Translations under genes and position numbers: made by a program
Assembly: GCA_035559535.1 (NCBI GenBank)
Contig: DATMBG010000055.1
Location: 1-38,662, forward strand
DNA length: 38,662 bases
Origin: Candidatus Limnocylindrales bacterium
GTDB taxonomy: Bacteria; Moduliflexota; Moduliflexia; Moduliflexales; JAUQPW01
Direction: 5' to 3'
Notes under the pieces: generated by a model
What the model was told of the DNA's origin: nothing
What the model saw: only the letters and a program-made list of their open reading frames with translations
Databases searched by the model: none
Shown here: positions 24,294-32,776 of the stretch, one piece after another
Position numbering within the stretch: the first letter of the stretch is position 1
How the letters are laid out: every line of letters starts with the position of its first letter

Positions 24294-25043
24294 TCATAGC
24301 CGGCCTTCTTTTAAAAACTGTCGGATCTCTTCCAGGTGAATGGCAAGTCCGTAGTGGGTTACAACCGAAGCAGACCGCCCATAACCTGGTTGAGAAAGAC
24401 CGACCCGGCTCACAATGCCTACTAATTCTTTTTTCTTATTGAAGAGGGGGGAACCGCTATCTCCAAAAACGGTCCCCCCATTAAATTGAAGCAATCTGGT
24501 CCCTCTTACCATCTTTTCATCGATGAATTGACCGATTTGGATGGAGGGGCTATAGCCATAGTAGTCTCGATCGGCGAACAGACTGGCATCGGCGGAGAGG
24601 AAGTTGGAAACCAAAATGACATCCTCAAAAAAGTTAACCTTTTTGGCCAGGCGGGCGTAACTTGAGAACGTATAATCCGTTTTAATCAAGCAGAGATCTT
24701 TCTCCCGGCGAATAAAGACTACCTGTCCTTTGATGGTATGATGGGTGAAATCCGGTGGCATATAAATATAGAGCGTTTGCTCCGTTTTTCCCGGAGGTTT
24801 CCAGATAAGATGGGCCGTGGTCAGGACAAGATGGGGGGATATAGGAACCCCTCCACCTCCCTGTTCAAGGCTGACCAACAAATATTTGAGCTGTTCAATA
24901 TCTGAACGGTCAAGCCGATGAGTACACCCAGATAGGCAGATGAAGAATAAAAAGAGCCAGGGGAAGCGACGAACGTGAAACGCCGGGCGAGGAAGAGTGA
25001 AAGCGGAAAGAGGAAGAATTAAAGACAAAAGAAAATGGCTCAT
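24294..25043 (-). CDS. Trypsin-like (S1 family) serine protease, predicted lipoprotein
   Basis: A 249-aa secreted protease-like protein. A hydrophobic stretch ends in a lipobox, LSGC, with Cys40 as the likely lipidated residue; the N-terminal part before residue 24 may be a mis-set start. The catalytic triad can be read as His78 (LVLTTAHLI), Asp116 (REKDLCLIK) and Ser197 (GDSGSPLF), in trypsin order. GIVSRVG follows as the S1 beta-strand. The domain is short and lacks a PDZ, so it is not a classic DegP. It would act in the periplasm attached to a membrane. It lies downstream of the aminopeptidase gene on the same strand, about 115 bp away, so the two may be co-transcribed. Confidence 0.8.
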   Translation of the reverse strand: MSHFLLSLILPLSAFTLPRPAFHVRRFPWLFLFFICLSGCTHRLDRSDIEQLKYLLVSLEQGGGGVPISPHLVLTTAHLIWKPPGKTEQTLYIYMPPDFTHHTIKGQVVFIRREKDLCLIKTDYTFSSYARLAKKVNFFEDVILVSNFLSADASLFADRDYYGYSPSIQIGQFIDEKMVRGTRLLQFNGGTVFGDSGSPLFNKKKELVGIVSRVGLSQPGYGRSASVVTHYGLAIHLEEIRQFLKEGRL

Positions 25044-25159
25044 GTCCCTGCTATTTTTAAGAATTTTGTTAGTCCTTTTAAGAGTCTTGAAATCCCTATT
25101 AGCCGGAAAAATCTTTAGGAGCTTTACCTTTATTCTACCTTTTCTATCCCTTTTGCCTT

Positions 25160-27799
25160 TTACTTTTCACCTTTTGTTTCGATGAGGGCAGCGACTTTAG
25201 CGGTTAACTCCTCTAATTTCTTTTTCATCTCTTTATTTTCATCTCTGAGGGATTCCAACTCCTTCTGGAATTCTACCTTGGGAGATTTTTCTCCGGCCTT
25301 CTCCTGAATGGCTTTAATGGCTTTCTGGGCTGCACGCCTGATCAAACTAAGGGGTTCGCTCTCGGCCAGCTTCTCCAGTTCTGGAATGGCTTTACGATCT
25401 CCCAGGGTAGCCAGAGCGTCAACAACCGCCCGACGTACTCGATGATGGGGATCTTTAAGGAGAGGTACCAGATGCTCTCGAATTATCTCCTTTTTATCTT
25501 CCAGGCTATCCCCTAATTTCCCCAGAGCTTTCGCAGCAGCCATTCGAACTTGATAAGGTTGGCCATAGGCCGTGTATTTCATTCCGACTTCGATTCCCCT
25601 GGGATCTTTGAGTTCTCCCAAGGCATTGAATACCGAGGAGCGAATAACCTCTGCCCAAGAATCCTGTTTTAATCCTTCCAGGATGAAGTCGTAAACTCCG
25701 GTCAATTTTGTTTTAGCGGCTGCTTCTAAGGTGCCACCTAGGGTAAAATAACTTTCATCTTTGGCAAAAACTTCCTTTAAAACGGCAATAACCGATTCCT
25801 TTTTGAAGTTTCCCAAAGCATCCACGACCCCCCTTCGAACTCGAGAGTCTGGATCTTTAAGGCCTTCCAGTAAGGCCGTTAAAGCTTCTTCGGTTCCGAT
25901 TTCACCCAAAGCTTTGGCGGCTGCACGTCGAACCCCGTAAAACTTATCTCCCAACAGGGTCTCTTTCAAAGAGGTCACCACCGCGGAATGACCTATAATC
26001 TTTCCTAATCCTTCACAGGCTTGGATCCTTCCGGCAATGGTCCTGGCGTGCTTAACCTGGTAAATCCATTCTTCCTTGGGTTTATCGAATTTAAGGGTTT
26101 TTAGAATCCAGTTACCGGGGTCAAAGAGTACCATAAGCGGTCTGGAATCGGCAGGAAAGAAAAAGGTCTGTTCGGCTTTTTCAACGGTTATTTTGTGGGT
26201 CCGGCTTCCTTCCCGGGTGGTGATTTCGATTTCGACAGGCATTCGGAAAATCGGAACCTGTTCGTCCGTTTTTTGAGTCTGTTTCACATTTAAAACGACC
26301 ATACCTCCTGCCTGAAGTCCGGTATCAGATGTCCGGTATCTGAGATCTTTCCCTTTTTCCGACTCTGGACTCTCTGAAGAAGGTTCCCAACTCCATTTGA
26401 CCTCGAATTCCGGATGGCCTGCTTTATAAAACCATTGCTTAAAAAACCATTCCAGGCTCATTCCGGTTGTCTCTTCAATCACCACTTTGAGATCGTTGGT
26501 TTCCACATTTTTTCCGGCGAATTTTCGTACATAAGCCGGAATTACCTTCCAGAATAGCTCATCGGAGAGAACATATCGAAGCATATGTAAAGCCCAGGCC
26601 GCTTTGTTATACGAATGTGCGTCGAACATATCTTCATGGTCTGTATACAGGTTCGTTACAATGGGCCGCTTGTACTTCTCGGTTTCCTTAAAATACCCTT
26701 CTGCTTCTTCCATCATCCGATAATGGAACTCATCCACACCCCACTTGTACTCATAGTAGAGGGGATCAAAATAAGAAGCAAATCCTTCATTTAACCACAG
26801 ATGCTCCCAGCTTTTAGTGGTCAGCAGATCCCCAAACCACTGATGGGCCAGTTCATGGGCCACCAGAGCATCACTCTTATAGTCCAGATGGGCCCGGGCG
26901 TCATGAAGGGTCGTATGGGTGAGAATCGTCAAGGTGGTATTTTCCATTCCTCCCCAGGTGAAATCATACACGGCCACCTGGGCATATTTGGCATAGGGAT
27001 AACGATAACCGGTCTTTTCCGAAAAAAACTTCATCATATCCGGGGTATTTTCAAAGGAACGCTGGATTTTATCCTCATCTCCCCGGGGAACATAGTAAAT
27101 AATAGGAATATCTTCATAATAATCGGTCTTTTCACTGAACTCTCCAACGGCAATATTTACCAGGTAGGTAGGATGGGGAAATTCATGGAACCAATGAAAC
27201 GTTTTGGTCTTTCGGATGGGATCATGGGTAACCTCCAGGAGTTTACCGTTAGACAGGCCAATATACTTGTCTTGAACCGTTAAAAGGACCTCTGAAGTAC
27301 ACCGGTCATTCGGAGCGTCATAACAGGGAAACCAGTGGCTGTTGTCCTGAGCTTCTCCCTGGGACCAGATTTGATAAGGCTTGTGGGGATAGGCTTCATC
27401 GGGTTGTACAAAGAAAAGACCCTTTTTGGGGAACCCTTCATAATCTATGGAAACGATTATCTTTTGTCCACTTTGATAAAATTGACCCAGGTCTATGCGG
27501 AGCTTGCCCTCGGACGCCGTAAACTCTAAAACTCTCCCCTCCTGATCGGTAACTTTTAGAATGGTTAAATCCACACTATCCAGTTCTACCCAACGAAAAT
27601 GGTCGTTTATGGGATAAAGAGTTAAAGTTACCCGTCCCATAACCTTCCTGGCCGGTTCGTCAAAGGAGAGTTCTAGCTTCAAATGCTCGGTATGAAAGGT
27701 TTTATCACGGGTATAATGCTCTCGGGAAAAGGCATCGGTAAAGGATTTACTATTCGGGATATCTTCAAAATAGAAACGTTCTTCGTTAATTTGATACAT
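25160..27799 (-). CDS. M1 family zinc aminopeptidase fused to HEAT repeats
   Basis: An 879-aa protein. The N-terminal 600 residues are an M1 metallopeptidase: the substrate-binding GGMEN at 283-287, the zinc motif HELAH at 315-319 and the third ligand Glu338 in WLNEGFASYF. These enzymes remove N-terminal residues from peptides. Residues about 610-835 are HEAT repeats, seen as recurring blocks such as GVRRAAAKALGEIG, RVRRGVVDALGNF and RVRRAVVDALATLGD. The last 35 residues form a coiled coil (LRDENKEMKKKLEELTAKVAAL). No signal peptide is visible, so it is probably cytoplasmic. HEAT repeats suggest a docking partner or regulation. A promoter-like TTGACA with a 16-bp spacer lies upstream. Confidence 0.93.
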   Translation of the reverse strand: MYQINEERFYFEDIPNSKSFTDAFSREHYTRDKTFHTEHLKLELSFDEPARKVMGRVTLTLYPINDHFRWVELDSVDLTILKVTDQEGRVLEFTASEGKLRIDLGQFYQSGQKIIVSIDYEGFPKKGLFFVQPDEAYPHKPYQIWSQGEAQDNSHWFPCYDAPNDRCTSEVLLTVQDKYIGLSNGKLLEVTHDPIRKTKTFHWFHEFPHPTYLVNIAVGEFSEKTDYYEDIPIIYYVPRGDEDKIQRSFENTPDMMKFFSEKTGYRYPYAKYAQVAVYDFTWGGMENTTLTILTHTTLHDARAHLDYKSDALVAHELAHQWFGDLLTTKSWEHLWLNEGFASYFDPLYYEYKWGVDEFHYRMMEEAEGYFKETEKYKRPIVTNLYTDHEDMFDAHSYNKAAWALHMLRYVLSDELFWKVIPAYVRKFAGKNVETNDLKVVIEETTGMSLEWFFKQWFYKAGHPEFEVKWSWEPSSESPESEKGKDLRYRTSDTGLQAGGMVVLNVKQTQKTDEQVPIFRMPVEIEITTREGSRTHKITVEKAEQTFFFPADSRPLMVLFDPGNWILKTLKFDKPKEEWIYQVKHARTIAGRIQACEGLGKIIGHSAVVTSLKETLLGDKFYGVRRAAAKALGEIGTEEALTALLEGLKDPDSRVRRGVVDALGNFKKESVIAVLKEVFAKDESYFTLGGTLEAAAKTKLTGVYDFILEGLKQDSWAEVIRSSVFNALGELKDPRGIEVGMKYTAYGQPYQVRMAAAKALGKLGDSLEDKKEIIREHLVPLLKDPHHRVRRAVVDALATLGDRKAIPELEKLAESEPLSLIRRAAQKAIKAIQEKAGEKSPKVEFQKELESLRDENKEMKKKLEELTAKVAALIETKGEK

Positions 27800-27916
27800 G
27801 TTTAAAACGCAACCTGTAAAACGTAACCCTTGCCTTACTTTATTATTTGATCTGTACGTTTTACCTTCTGCGTTGTAGTTCTTTAAGGATATAAGCTATT
27901 TATTCTCCTTAAACAA

Positions 27917-27944
27917 ATAACAGTGGAACCCTCAGGCTTGTCAA
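27917..27944 (-). promoter_or_regulatory. Predicted promoter of the M1 aminopeptidase gene
   Basis: On the minus strand TTGACA (27939-27944) is followed after 16 bp by TGTTAT (27917-27922), which has four of six -10 matches. It lies about 120 bp upstream of the start codon. Confidence 0.5.
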
Positions 27945-28163
27945 GCACTTTGTATTCCTACCTATTTAACAGGTGAGGTCTAATACTCCCTGCTTCCCTC
28001 TAACTTTTAGGAATAGGGTTTTTTCTAACCTACCCTCCCTACCCCTCACAGACACCAGGATAAGCTGAAAAGCCCTGTCAGGAGTAAACAGTTGGTAGCC
28101 CCGACTTCCGTCAGGGGATTCCGTCATTCAGGATTTTCTTCAAGCTCCAAAGGAAGCTCCCCC

Positions 28164-28379
28164 CCCCTGACGTTAACCATTACCCACATTTTTTCATTTC
28201 AGGGGATTAATAACTGGTTTAGCTATCTTGCCGGTTGAGTAGTGAAATGTCTCGAATCCCCTTCGTGAGGGCAAGCTCCCTCTTTTTGCAAGGTGGGTCA
28301 ACCGGGACGGTTGACCTACTAACCGTTTTGAACCCATCCTCCCAAATCGAAAAATGTGGGTAAAGATAAGCCCCTGACG
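28164..28379. repeat. Non-coding element with terminal inverted repeats and an internal palindrome
   Basis: TTACCCACATTTTTTC (28180-28195) recurs inverted, with one base fewer in the A-run, at 28349-28362 (GAAAAATGTGGGTA). Inside is a perfect 8-bp hairpin, GGTCAACC/GGTTGACC (28296-28316, loop GGGAC). The 9-mer CCCCTGACG occurs at 28164 and 28371 in direct orientation and inverted at 28109. The layout resembles a short non-autonomous repeat element. It lies in the 800-bp gap 27800-28602, in which I see no protein gene on either strand. Confidence 0.45.
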
Positions 28380-28602
28380 TGGGAAGGGGGAACTCGGGGA
28401 TGACCTGGGTTTCCATTCTCTCTTTCCCTCACAGGGAGGGGAGGATCCGAGGGGTTAGAGGGGTATCCCTATTCGCTAGGATATTGGATAAAATTCGCGA
28501 GGGGTCTACTTTTCTTGTTGACTTTCTCTTTATAGGGGAACACATATTAGAAGTACGGCTCATGTGTCCGTTGTTCGGTACCTTAGTTCTGGAGGATGAT
28601 CC

Positions 28603-29271
28603 ATGAAAAATATTCAGACTTTTGTTTTTGATGCTTATGGAACCCTCTTCGACGTTCATTCCGTTGTAGAGGCTTGTAATAGAGCCTTTCCCGGGCGGGG
28701 TGAGGCCTTGAGTCAACTTTGGCGGGCCAAGCAATTGGAGTACACCTGGTTGAAAACATTAATGGGGCATTACGAGGATTTTTGGCAGGTAACAGAAGCT
28801 GCACTTACCTTTGCCTGCAAAACTCTCAATCTCCAGGCTCCCATCGACCCTCGTCCCTTACTTATGACCGCTTATCTTCGACTGGACCTTTATCCAGAAG
28901 TCTTAGAGGCCCTGACTTCCCTGGCTTCCTTTCCCCTCTCTATCCTTTCCAATGGCTCTCCTCGCATGCTTCAGGCTGTGGTTCAAAATGCAGGTTTAAA
29001 GGGAAGATTTGTACAAATTATCAGTGTAGAAGAGGTTAAAGCTTATAAACCAAGTCCCCGGGTTTATGAGCTGGCTCCTCAAAAATTAGGTATACCCAAG
29101 GAAGCCATCTGTTTTGTTTCTTCTAACTCTTTCGATGTTATCGGTGCGAAGGCTTTCGGATTTCAGGTATGTTGGGTCAATCGAACAAATGCTCCACTGG
29201 ATGAATTAGGATTCCTGCCGGATGCCCAGGTAAGCCGTTTGACCGAACTTAAACAGCTTGTTGAAGACTGA
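28603..29271 (+). CDS. L-2-haloacid dehalogenase (HAD type II)
   Basis: A 222-aa HAD hydrolase whose residues match the L-2-haloacid dehalogenase active site: nucleophile Asp10 (FDAYGTLFD), Thr14, the halide-cradle Arg41 (LWRAKQLEYTW), Ser116-Asn117 (LSNGSP), Lys149 (AYKPSPRVYE) and Ser173 to Asp178 (VSSNSFDVIGAKAFGF). These enzymes turn L-2-haloacids such as 2-chloropropionate into D-2-hydroxy acids by an ester intermediate. The full residue set makes this subfamily much more likely than a generic phosphatase. Length is typical. GGAGG lies 8 bp before the start. It is a single-gene unit, with no transporter or haloalkane dehalogenase nearby, followed by a hairpin. Confidence 0.92.
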   Translation: MKNIQTFVFDAYGTLFDVHSVVEACNRAFPGRGEALSQLWRAKQLEYTWLKTLMGHYEDFWQVTEAALTFACKTLNLQAPIDPRPLLMTAYLRLDLYPEVLEALTSLASFPLSILSNGSPRMLQAVVQNAGLKGRFVQIISVEEVKAYKPSPRVYELAPQKLGIPKEAICFVSSNSFDVIGAKAFGFQVCWVNRTNAPLDELGFLPDAQVSRLTELKQLVED

Positions 29272-29280
29272 TCCCCGTAA

Positions 29281-29308
29281 ATCCCCTTTCCTTCCTGGGA
29301 AGGGGGAT
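29281..29308 (+). terminator. Hairpin after the dehalogenase gene
   Basis: ATCCCC...TTCC pairs with GGAA...GGGGAT within 29281-29308, ten bases past the stop, and CTTTT follows. This is a weak but plausible intrinsic terminator. Confidence 0.55.
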
Positions 29309-29375
29309 AACTTTTCAGAGAAGCCGGCCTGGAATAAGAACAGCAGATTTTTCCAGATGCAGGGTAAGAAACAAA

Positions 29376-29412
29376 TAAAAAACCCGTCTTCTTAAAGAAA
29401 ACGGGTTTCTTA
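29376..29412 (-). terminator. Rho-independent terminator of the small gene at 29444-29782
   Basis: On the minus strand AAACCCGT and its complement (29380-29387 and 29401-29408) form the stem, extended by A/T pairs, and a TTTTTTATTTG tract follows. It lies about 35 bp after the stop codon of the minus-strand gene. Confidence 0.85.
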
Positions 29413-29443
29413 AATTCCTCCCTAAAGTTTAAGGAAATAAATT

Positions 29444-29782
29444 TTATCTCTTTCCCACGGATCTTTTACTTGCTTTGATAGGATCTACAGGGCCAGAAGG
29501 TTGTTGAATTAAAGCTTTTTCTTTTTCCTTCTGTTCCTCAACCGCTTGAGCTACTTTTTTATCAAATAATCTGATATAATCTTGTCTAAGAGATTCAACG
29601 GCAGCTTTTTTACCCGTTGTAGGGGATTTCTCCGAAATAACTTTCGGATTGCCGTTCCCATTAGAGATAATCAAACTAAATTCTTTATATAAAGTTCCAT
29701 TTTCCCGAACATCTCGTTCGGTTAGCTCAAATCGGGTGTTTCCTACCTCTTTTTTTCTTAAAATCACGGTTTCCGTATCCAT
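29444..29782 (-). CDS. Small hydrophilic protein of unknown function
   Basis: A 112-aa soluble protein that I do not recognise. The first half alternates short beta-like segments (ETVILRKKEVGNTRFELTE, LYKEFSLIISNGNGNPKVIS). The second half is a charged helix (AAVESLRQDYIRLFDKKVAQ) followed by a Lys/Glu-rich stretch and a basic tail, SKRSVGKR. It is well supported as a gene by AGGAGG before the start, an in-frame length with its own intrinsic terminator, and a coherent composition. There is no signal peptide or membrane segment. It stands alone between convergent and divergent neighbours. Confidence 0.8.
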   Translation of the reverse strand: MDTETVILRKKEVGNTRFELTERDVRENGTLYKEFSLIISNGNGNPKVISEKSPTTGKKAAVESLRQDYIRLFDKKVAQAVEEQKEKEKALIQQPSGPVDPIKASKRSVGKR

Positions 29783-29997
29783 TTAAAGGCCTCCTATGAA
29801 GGTTTGGGCTGGTTTTACTTATAAAAGTTCATTCAGAGCAGCCCCTCCGATTGAACTGTTGCTTATCTTTACAAGCAACGGGTGTGTTTCTAAATTATCC
29901 GGAAATTTTCCAGTATTCAAAATTAATGCCTGTTTCTTAACCTGTCAAATTTTTTTTAACCTTTGTATCCGTATCCATTTAGTTAGGTAGAAAAAGA

Positions 29998-30080
29998 AAC
30001 GCCCCCCATCCCCCCTCCAGGAGGGACTGACATAGGGTTGCTGCTGCTGAATCCCCCCTGGAGGGGGGATGGGGGGCGTT
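29998..30080. repeat. Perfect 24-bp inverted repeat with a 35-nt spacer
   Basis: Arm 29998-30021 (AACGCCCCCCATCC and onward) is exactly complementary to arm 30057-30080. The resulting GC-rich hairpin is very stable. There is no T-run after it, and the loop (30022-30056) contains CTGCTGCTG. It lies in the 537-bp gap 29783-30319, which has no recognisable gene. It may be a REP-like or MITE-like dispersed palindrome. Confidence 0.85.
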
Positions 30081-30277
30081 CAGACAGAAAAAGGGACATC
30101 TACTAAATTGTTACAGTTACTAATCTTTTGTTTTGACCCTTCCTATGATCCTACCACTTCAATCAAATTCTGGGAAGAACCATTTGATTGGATGTAGTTC
30201 TGGAAATTGTAGAGAGGACGGGAGAGGAAAATGATGAAAAGGGTGAAATTAACCTTGACAATTTTAAAAGAAAGCGG

Positions 30278-30306
30278 TTGACTATAAGTCAGGATATGAA
30301 ATTATA
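30278..30306 (+). promoter_or_regulatory. Promoter-like boxes before the first small His-rich gene
   Basis: TTGACT (30278-30283) and ATTATA (30301-30306) are 17 bp apart, just upstream of the TTG start at 30320. A second TTGACA lies at 30255-30260. If this promoter is used, the leader is very short. The assignment is weak. Confidence 0.35.
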
Positions 30307-30319
30307 GGGGGTCTGTCCG

Positions 30320-30682
30320 TTGGTCCAAAGCGTACAAAGAAAAGAATTATTCTTCCTTCTTTTACTGTTATACCTGGGATTTCTAGGTTATGGGAATCTT
30401 TGCCTGTTTGATCATCCTCTAGACTTTTCCCACCCTGGGGAAATCTCGGATTTTCCTTCCTCCCATCGGCACCATGAATCCAAGGATTCAAGAAGTCTTG
30501 CCCACTCCTGTTTGGTAGTACAATTTCTCCTTTTAACCTCGATAGTTTCCGGCCTATTCCTTTTTATTTTTGCCCTACTTATTTCTCCCTGTAATTGGAT
30601 ACGAAATGAAAAAGTTTATCGAGCCCCTATTCTCTCCTACGCTAATCGATCCCCCCCTGGCTTCTTCAAACCTGCCTTTTAA
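30320..30682 (+). CDS. Small membrane protein with His/Cys segment, copy A
   Basis: A 120-aa protein with a TTG start preceded by AGGGGG. The layout is an N-terminal membrane helix (about 9-25), the motif FLGYGNLCLFDHPLDF (20-35), a His-rich hydrophilic stretch (SSHRHHES, then HSC near 60), and a second membrane helix (about 65-90). The FLGYG...CL.DH.LDF motif recurs in the gene at 32187-32555, so the two are paralogs. I know no family for it. His and Cys next to membrane helices suggest metal or haem binding, but that is inference. It heads a plus-strand series of envelope genes and is separated from the next by 260 bp. Confidence 0.6.
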   Translation: MVQSVQRKELFFLLLLLYLGFLGYGNLCLFDHPLDFSHPGEISDFPSSHRHHESKDSRSLAHSCLVVQFLLLTSIVSGLFLFIFALLISPCNWIRNEKVYRAPILSYANRSPPGFFKPAF

Positions 30683-30942
30683 ATATTCTTTACTTTACTT
30701 TGGCGGTTTTTGTTAAAGCCTTAAAATTTAACACGAAGATCAGAGAAATCAGAGGGAAGTAAGGGATTACTTCTTTTTAGAAAGACTTTTGTGTTCTTCT
30801 TGTTAAAGATTAAGGCTGTTTCTACAAAGGTAAAGAAGGCTAATTCTTGTGTAAAGACTCTTTCTGTCTACTTTCCTCAGGTTAGGGAACTAGGTTATAC
30901 AGGGGGCTATAATGCCCATTCTTCAAGGAGGTGTGTTACTCT

Positions 30943-31491
30943 ATGAAAGGGGTTTATCTTTCCAATCTACCTTTAAGTGCCAAGGTATTCTGTACTTTGT
31001 TCCTTTTGGGAATCGGTTTAGGATCTTTGGCTGCCTTTACCCAGGCAGCCACTGCTGTTGGCCTTTCTTATGAAGATGTAAAGAGTAGTTTGGCTCCGGA
31101 AATGCCCATGACGCATATGGGTCACGGACAGATGAGCATGGAAAAGGAGATCGATATCAGTCAAATCCGTAACACTGCCAAAGTCTGGATTCGGACTCCC
31201 CTCTTGATTCAGACAAGCCATACCCATCTCTTCGGTCAAACCCTTATTGCTGGACTGCTCGGACTCATCTTCCTTTTTTCTTCTATAGAGGAGTGGAAGA
31301 AAGCCTTGATTCTGGCCCTTCCCTTTATCGGAACCATCTTAGATATTGGCGGTATGTGGCTGACCCGGTTTGTCTGGCAACCCTTTGCCGTGCTGGTTTT
31401 GATGGGTGGAAGTATCTTTGCCCTGGGTTATGTAATGATTGCTGTCATTTCCCTTTATGAACTCTGGCTAAAAAGGGGAGCCCCTATATAA
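30943..31491 (+). CDS. Multi-pass membrane protein with Met/His-rich loop
   Basis: A 182-aa protein; ATG 30943 is chosen for the AAGGAGG ten bases upstream rather than ATG 30931. One N-terminal membrane helix (VFCTLFLLGIGLGSLAAF) is followed by an external loop with MPMTHMGHGQMSME, a Met/His motif like those of copper-binding proteins. Three more helices come after it, the first opening with SHTHLFGQ. Histidines at a helix edge and in the loop could bind metal or haem. I recall similar uncharacterised proteins beside cytochrome genes in other Gram-negatives but cannot name a family. A TATAAT at 30908-30913 sits inside a small palindrome 30 bp upstream. The FMN-binding-like gene follows after 39 bp, so the two are probably co-transcribed. 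Confidence 0.7.
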   Translation: MKGVYLSNLPLSAKVFCTLFLLGIGLGSLAAFTQAATAVGLSYEDVKSSLAPEMPMTHMGHGQMSMEKEIDISQIRNTAKVWIRTPLLIQTSHTHLFGQTLIAGLLGLIFLFSSIEEWKKALILALPFIGTILDIGGMWLTRFVWQPFAVLVLMGGSIFALGYVMIAVISLYELWLKRGAPI

Positions 31492-31530
31492 ACCGTAGGT
31501 AAGTCGTGACAGGAAAGGAGGTCTTTAGGT

Positions 31531-32139
31531 ATGAAGAAAAAATATAAACAGGTTATGTTTCTAACCGGGTGTATGTTATGCTTTTCTTTTATAGTCCAGA
31601 CAGGAATCACCCTCGCTCATATTACCCCTCCGGTGGTTCTCATCTCTGATCGGGATGCCGTGCTGAGTATGACCGACGGGGCTAAAAAGTTCTTTGTTCG
31701 GGAAGTCAGGTTAAAACCTGAAGAACGGGAAGCCTTACGAAACCAACTGGGATGGCAGGCTGATGAAGAGTTTTATCGATTTTACCTGGGTCGGGATGAG
31801 CAGGGAAAAATGGTCGCCGCAGTGGCCTTTATGACCGAGTTTACCATCCATGGCCCGGTCCGGGTAGCCGTTGGATTAGGCCCCGATGGGAAAGTCAAGG
31901 GTGCAAAGGTCGTGGAAATGACCGAAGAAACCTATCCCTGGCTCAAGCCACTTCTGGATCAGGATTTCACTCAAAACTATATCGGATTGGATAGCCATGG
32001 AAACTTCACGGTTGCCGGGGCCGGTCAGGCCGGTGGACAGGAAAATATGACCCTCTTTTATGGTCAAATTGTTGCCAACCTTATCCAACGTGCTGCGGCT
32101 CTCTTCGATATTGCGGTCCTGAAGCGAGGGGATATCTGA
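31531..32139 (+). CDS. Secreted FMN-binding-domain-like protein
   Basis: A 202-aa protein with a signal peptide (KQVMFLTGCMLCFSFIVQTGITLA), so it is periplasmic or membrane-attached. The core resembles FMN-binding domains of the RnfG/NqrC type: AAVAFMTEFTIHGPVRVAVGLGPDGKVKGAKVVEMTEETYPWL (in parts, about 95-135) and a Gly-rich segment, GAGQAGGQENMTLFYGQIV. The SGAT-type Thr/Ser used for covalent flavinylation is not clearly present, so the flavin may be non-covalent or absent. AAAGGAGG precedes the start. The preceding membrane protein could be its membrane partner in an electron-transfer or metal-reduction role; that is inference from order and spacing alone. Confidence 0.65.
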   Translation: MKKKYKQVMFLTGCMLCFSFIVQTGITLAHITPPVVLISDRDAVLSMTDGAKKFFVREVRLKPEEREALRNQLGWQADEEFYRFYLGRDEQGKMVAAVAFMTEFTIHGPVRVAVGLGPDGKVKGAKVVEMTEETYPWLKPLLDQDFTQNYIGLDSHGNFTVAGAGQAGGQENMTLFYGQIVANLIQRAAALFDIAVLKRGDI

Positions 32140-32186
32140 TGGGAAGCTTTAAATAAAACCCTTTTTTGAATGAAATCCTTTCTTTT

Positions 32187-32555
32187 ATGCAGAAGAAGTT
32201 GTTTTCCTGGGTAAAAATAGTCCTTCTGGCCTATTTAGTTTTCCTGGGCTATGGGACCTTCTGTTTAGTGGACCATGAATTAGACTTTAAACCGGGAATC
32301 TCTCTGACTTCTTCCAGGTTAGAACCTTCCCAACCTTCTCCGTCCAATTCGAGGGATCAACATCCAGAGTCTTCCCATCATATCTGTGTCTTTTTACTTA
32401 ACCTTATTTCAGGAAGCCTGACCTCTCAAGTAAATCTTTTAAGTAAAATCCAGGAATTCCCTCTGGATACTTTTATTCGAATCGAAAGCCTTCATCTATT
32501 TTTTGATCTCTCCTTTAAAAGTCGAGCTCCTCCTTTACTCCATAGCTATCGATAA
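32187..32555 (+). CDS. Small membrane protein with His/Cys segment, copy B
   Basis: A 122-aa protein paralogous to the one at 30320-30682. One membrane helix (about 8-24) leads into FLGYGTFCLVDHELDF (18-33), then a Ser/Pro-rich linker with DQHPESSHHIC and a less hydrophobic C-terminal part. ATG 32187 is chosen because it gives the same distance from the start to the FLGYG motif as in copy A. A TTG at 32166 is the alternative, and neither has a strong ribosome site. It follows the FMN-binding-like gene by 47 bp, so it probably belongs to the same unit. Function unknown. The His-His-x-Cys cluster suggests metal binding. Confidence 0.6.
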   Translation: MQKKLFSWVKIVLLAYLVFLGYGTFCLVDHELDFKPGISLTSSRLEPSQPSPSNSRDQHPESSHHICVFLLNLISGSLTSQVNLLSKIQEFPLDTFIRIESLHLFFDLSFKSRAPPLLHSYR

Positions 32556-32776
32556 GCCACAAGGTTGAGATTTCATGTGAGCTTGTTCATGGTTTTAAAC
32601 CTGTATTCCAGATTCCCTTTTTTACGTTTGAGATTGGGATAGAGGTTGAGGGTACTTGATCTGTGCTGTGCCTGTACCGATGGGTTCTTAAAACTCGATG
32701 TGTGCCTATTTCCAGGTTTAGCGGGTTATGACAACAACTAACCTTGCTGGCCGCTTACAGTAGAGAGGAGGAAATT

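Noticed and set aside
28181-28362. CRISPR-like repeats in the 28 kb gap
   Set aside because: The repeated words are inverted or too few and irregular. There is no repeat-spacer periodicity, and no cas gene is in the window.
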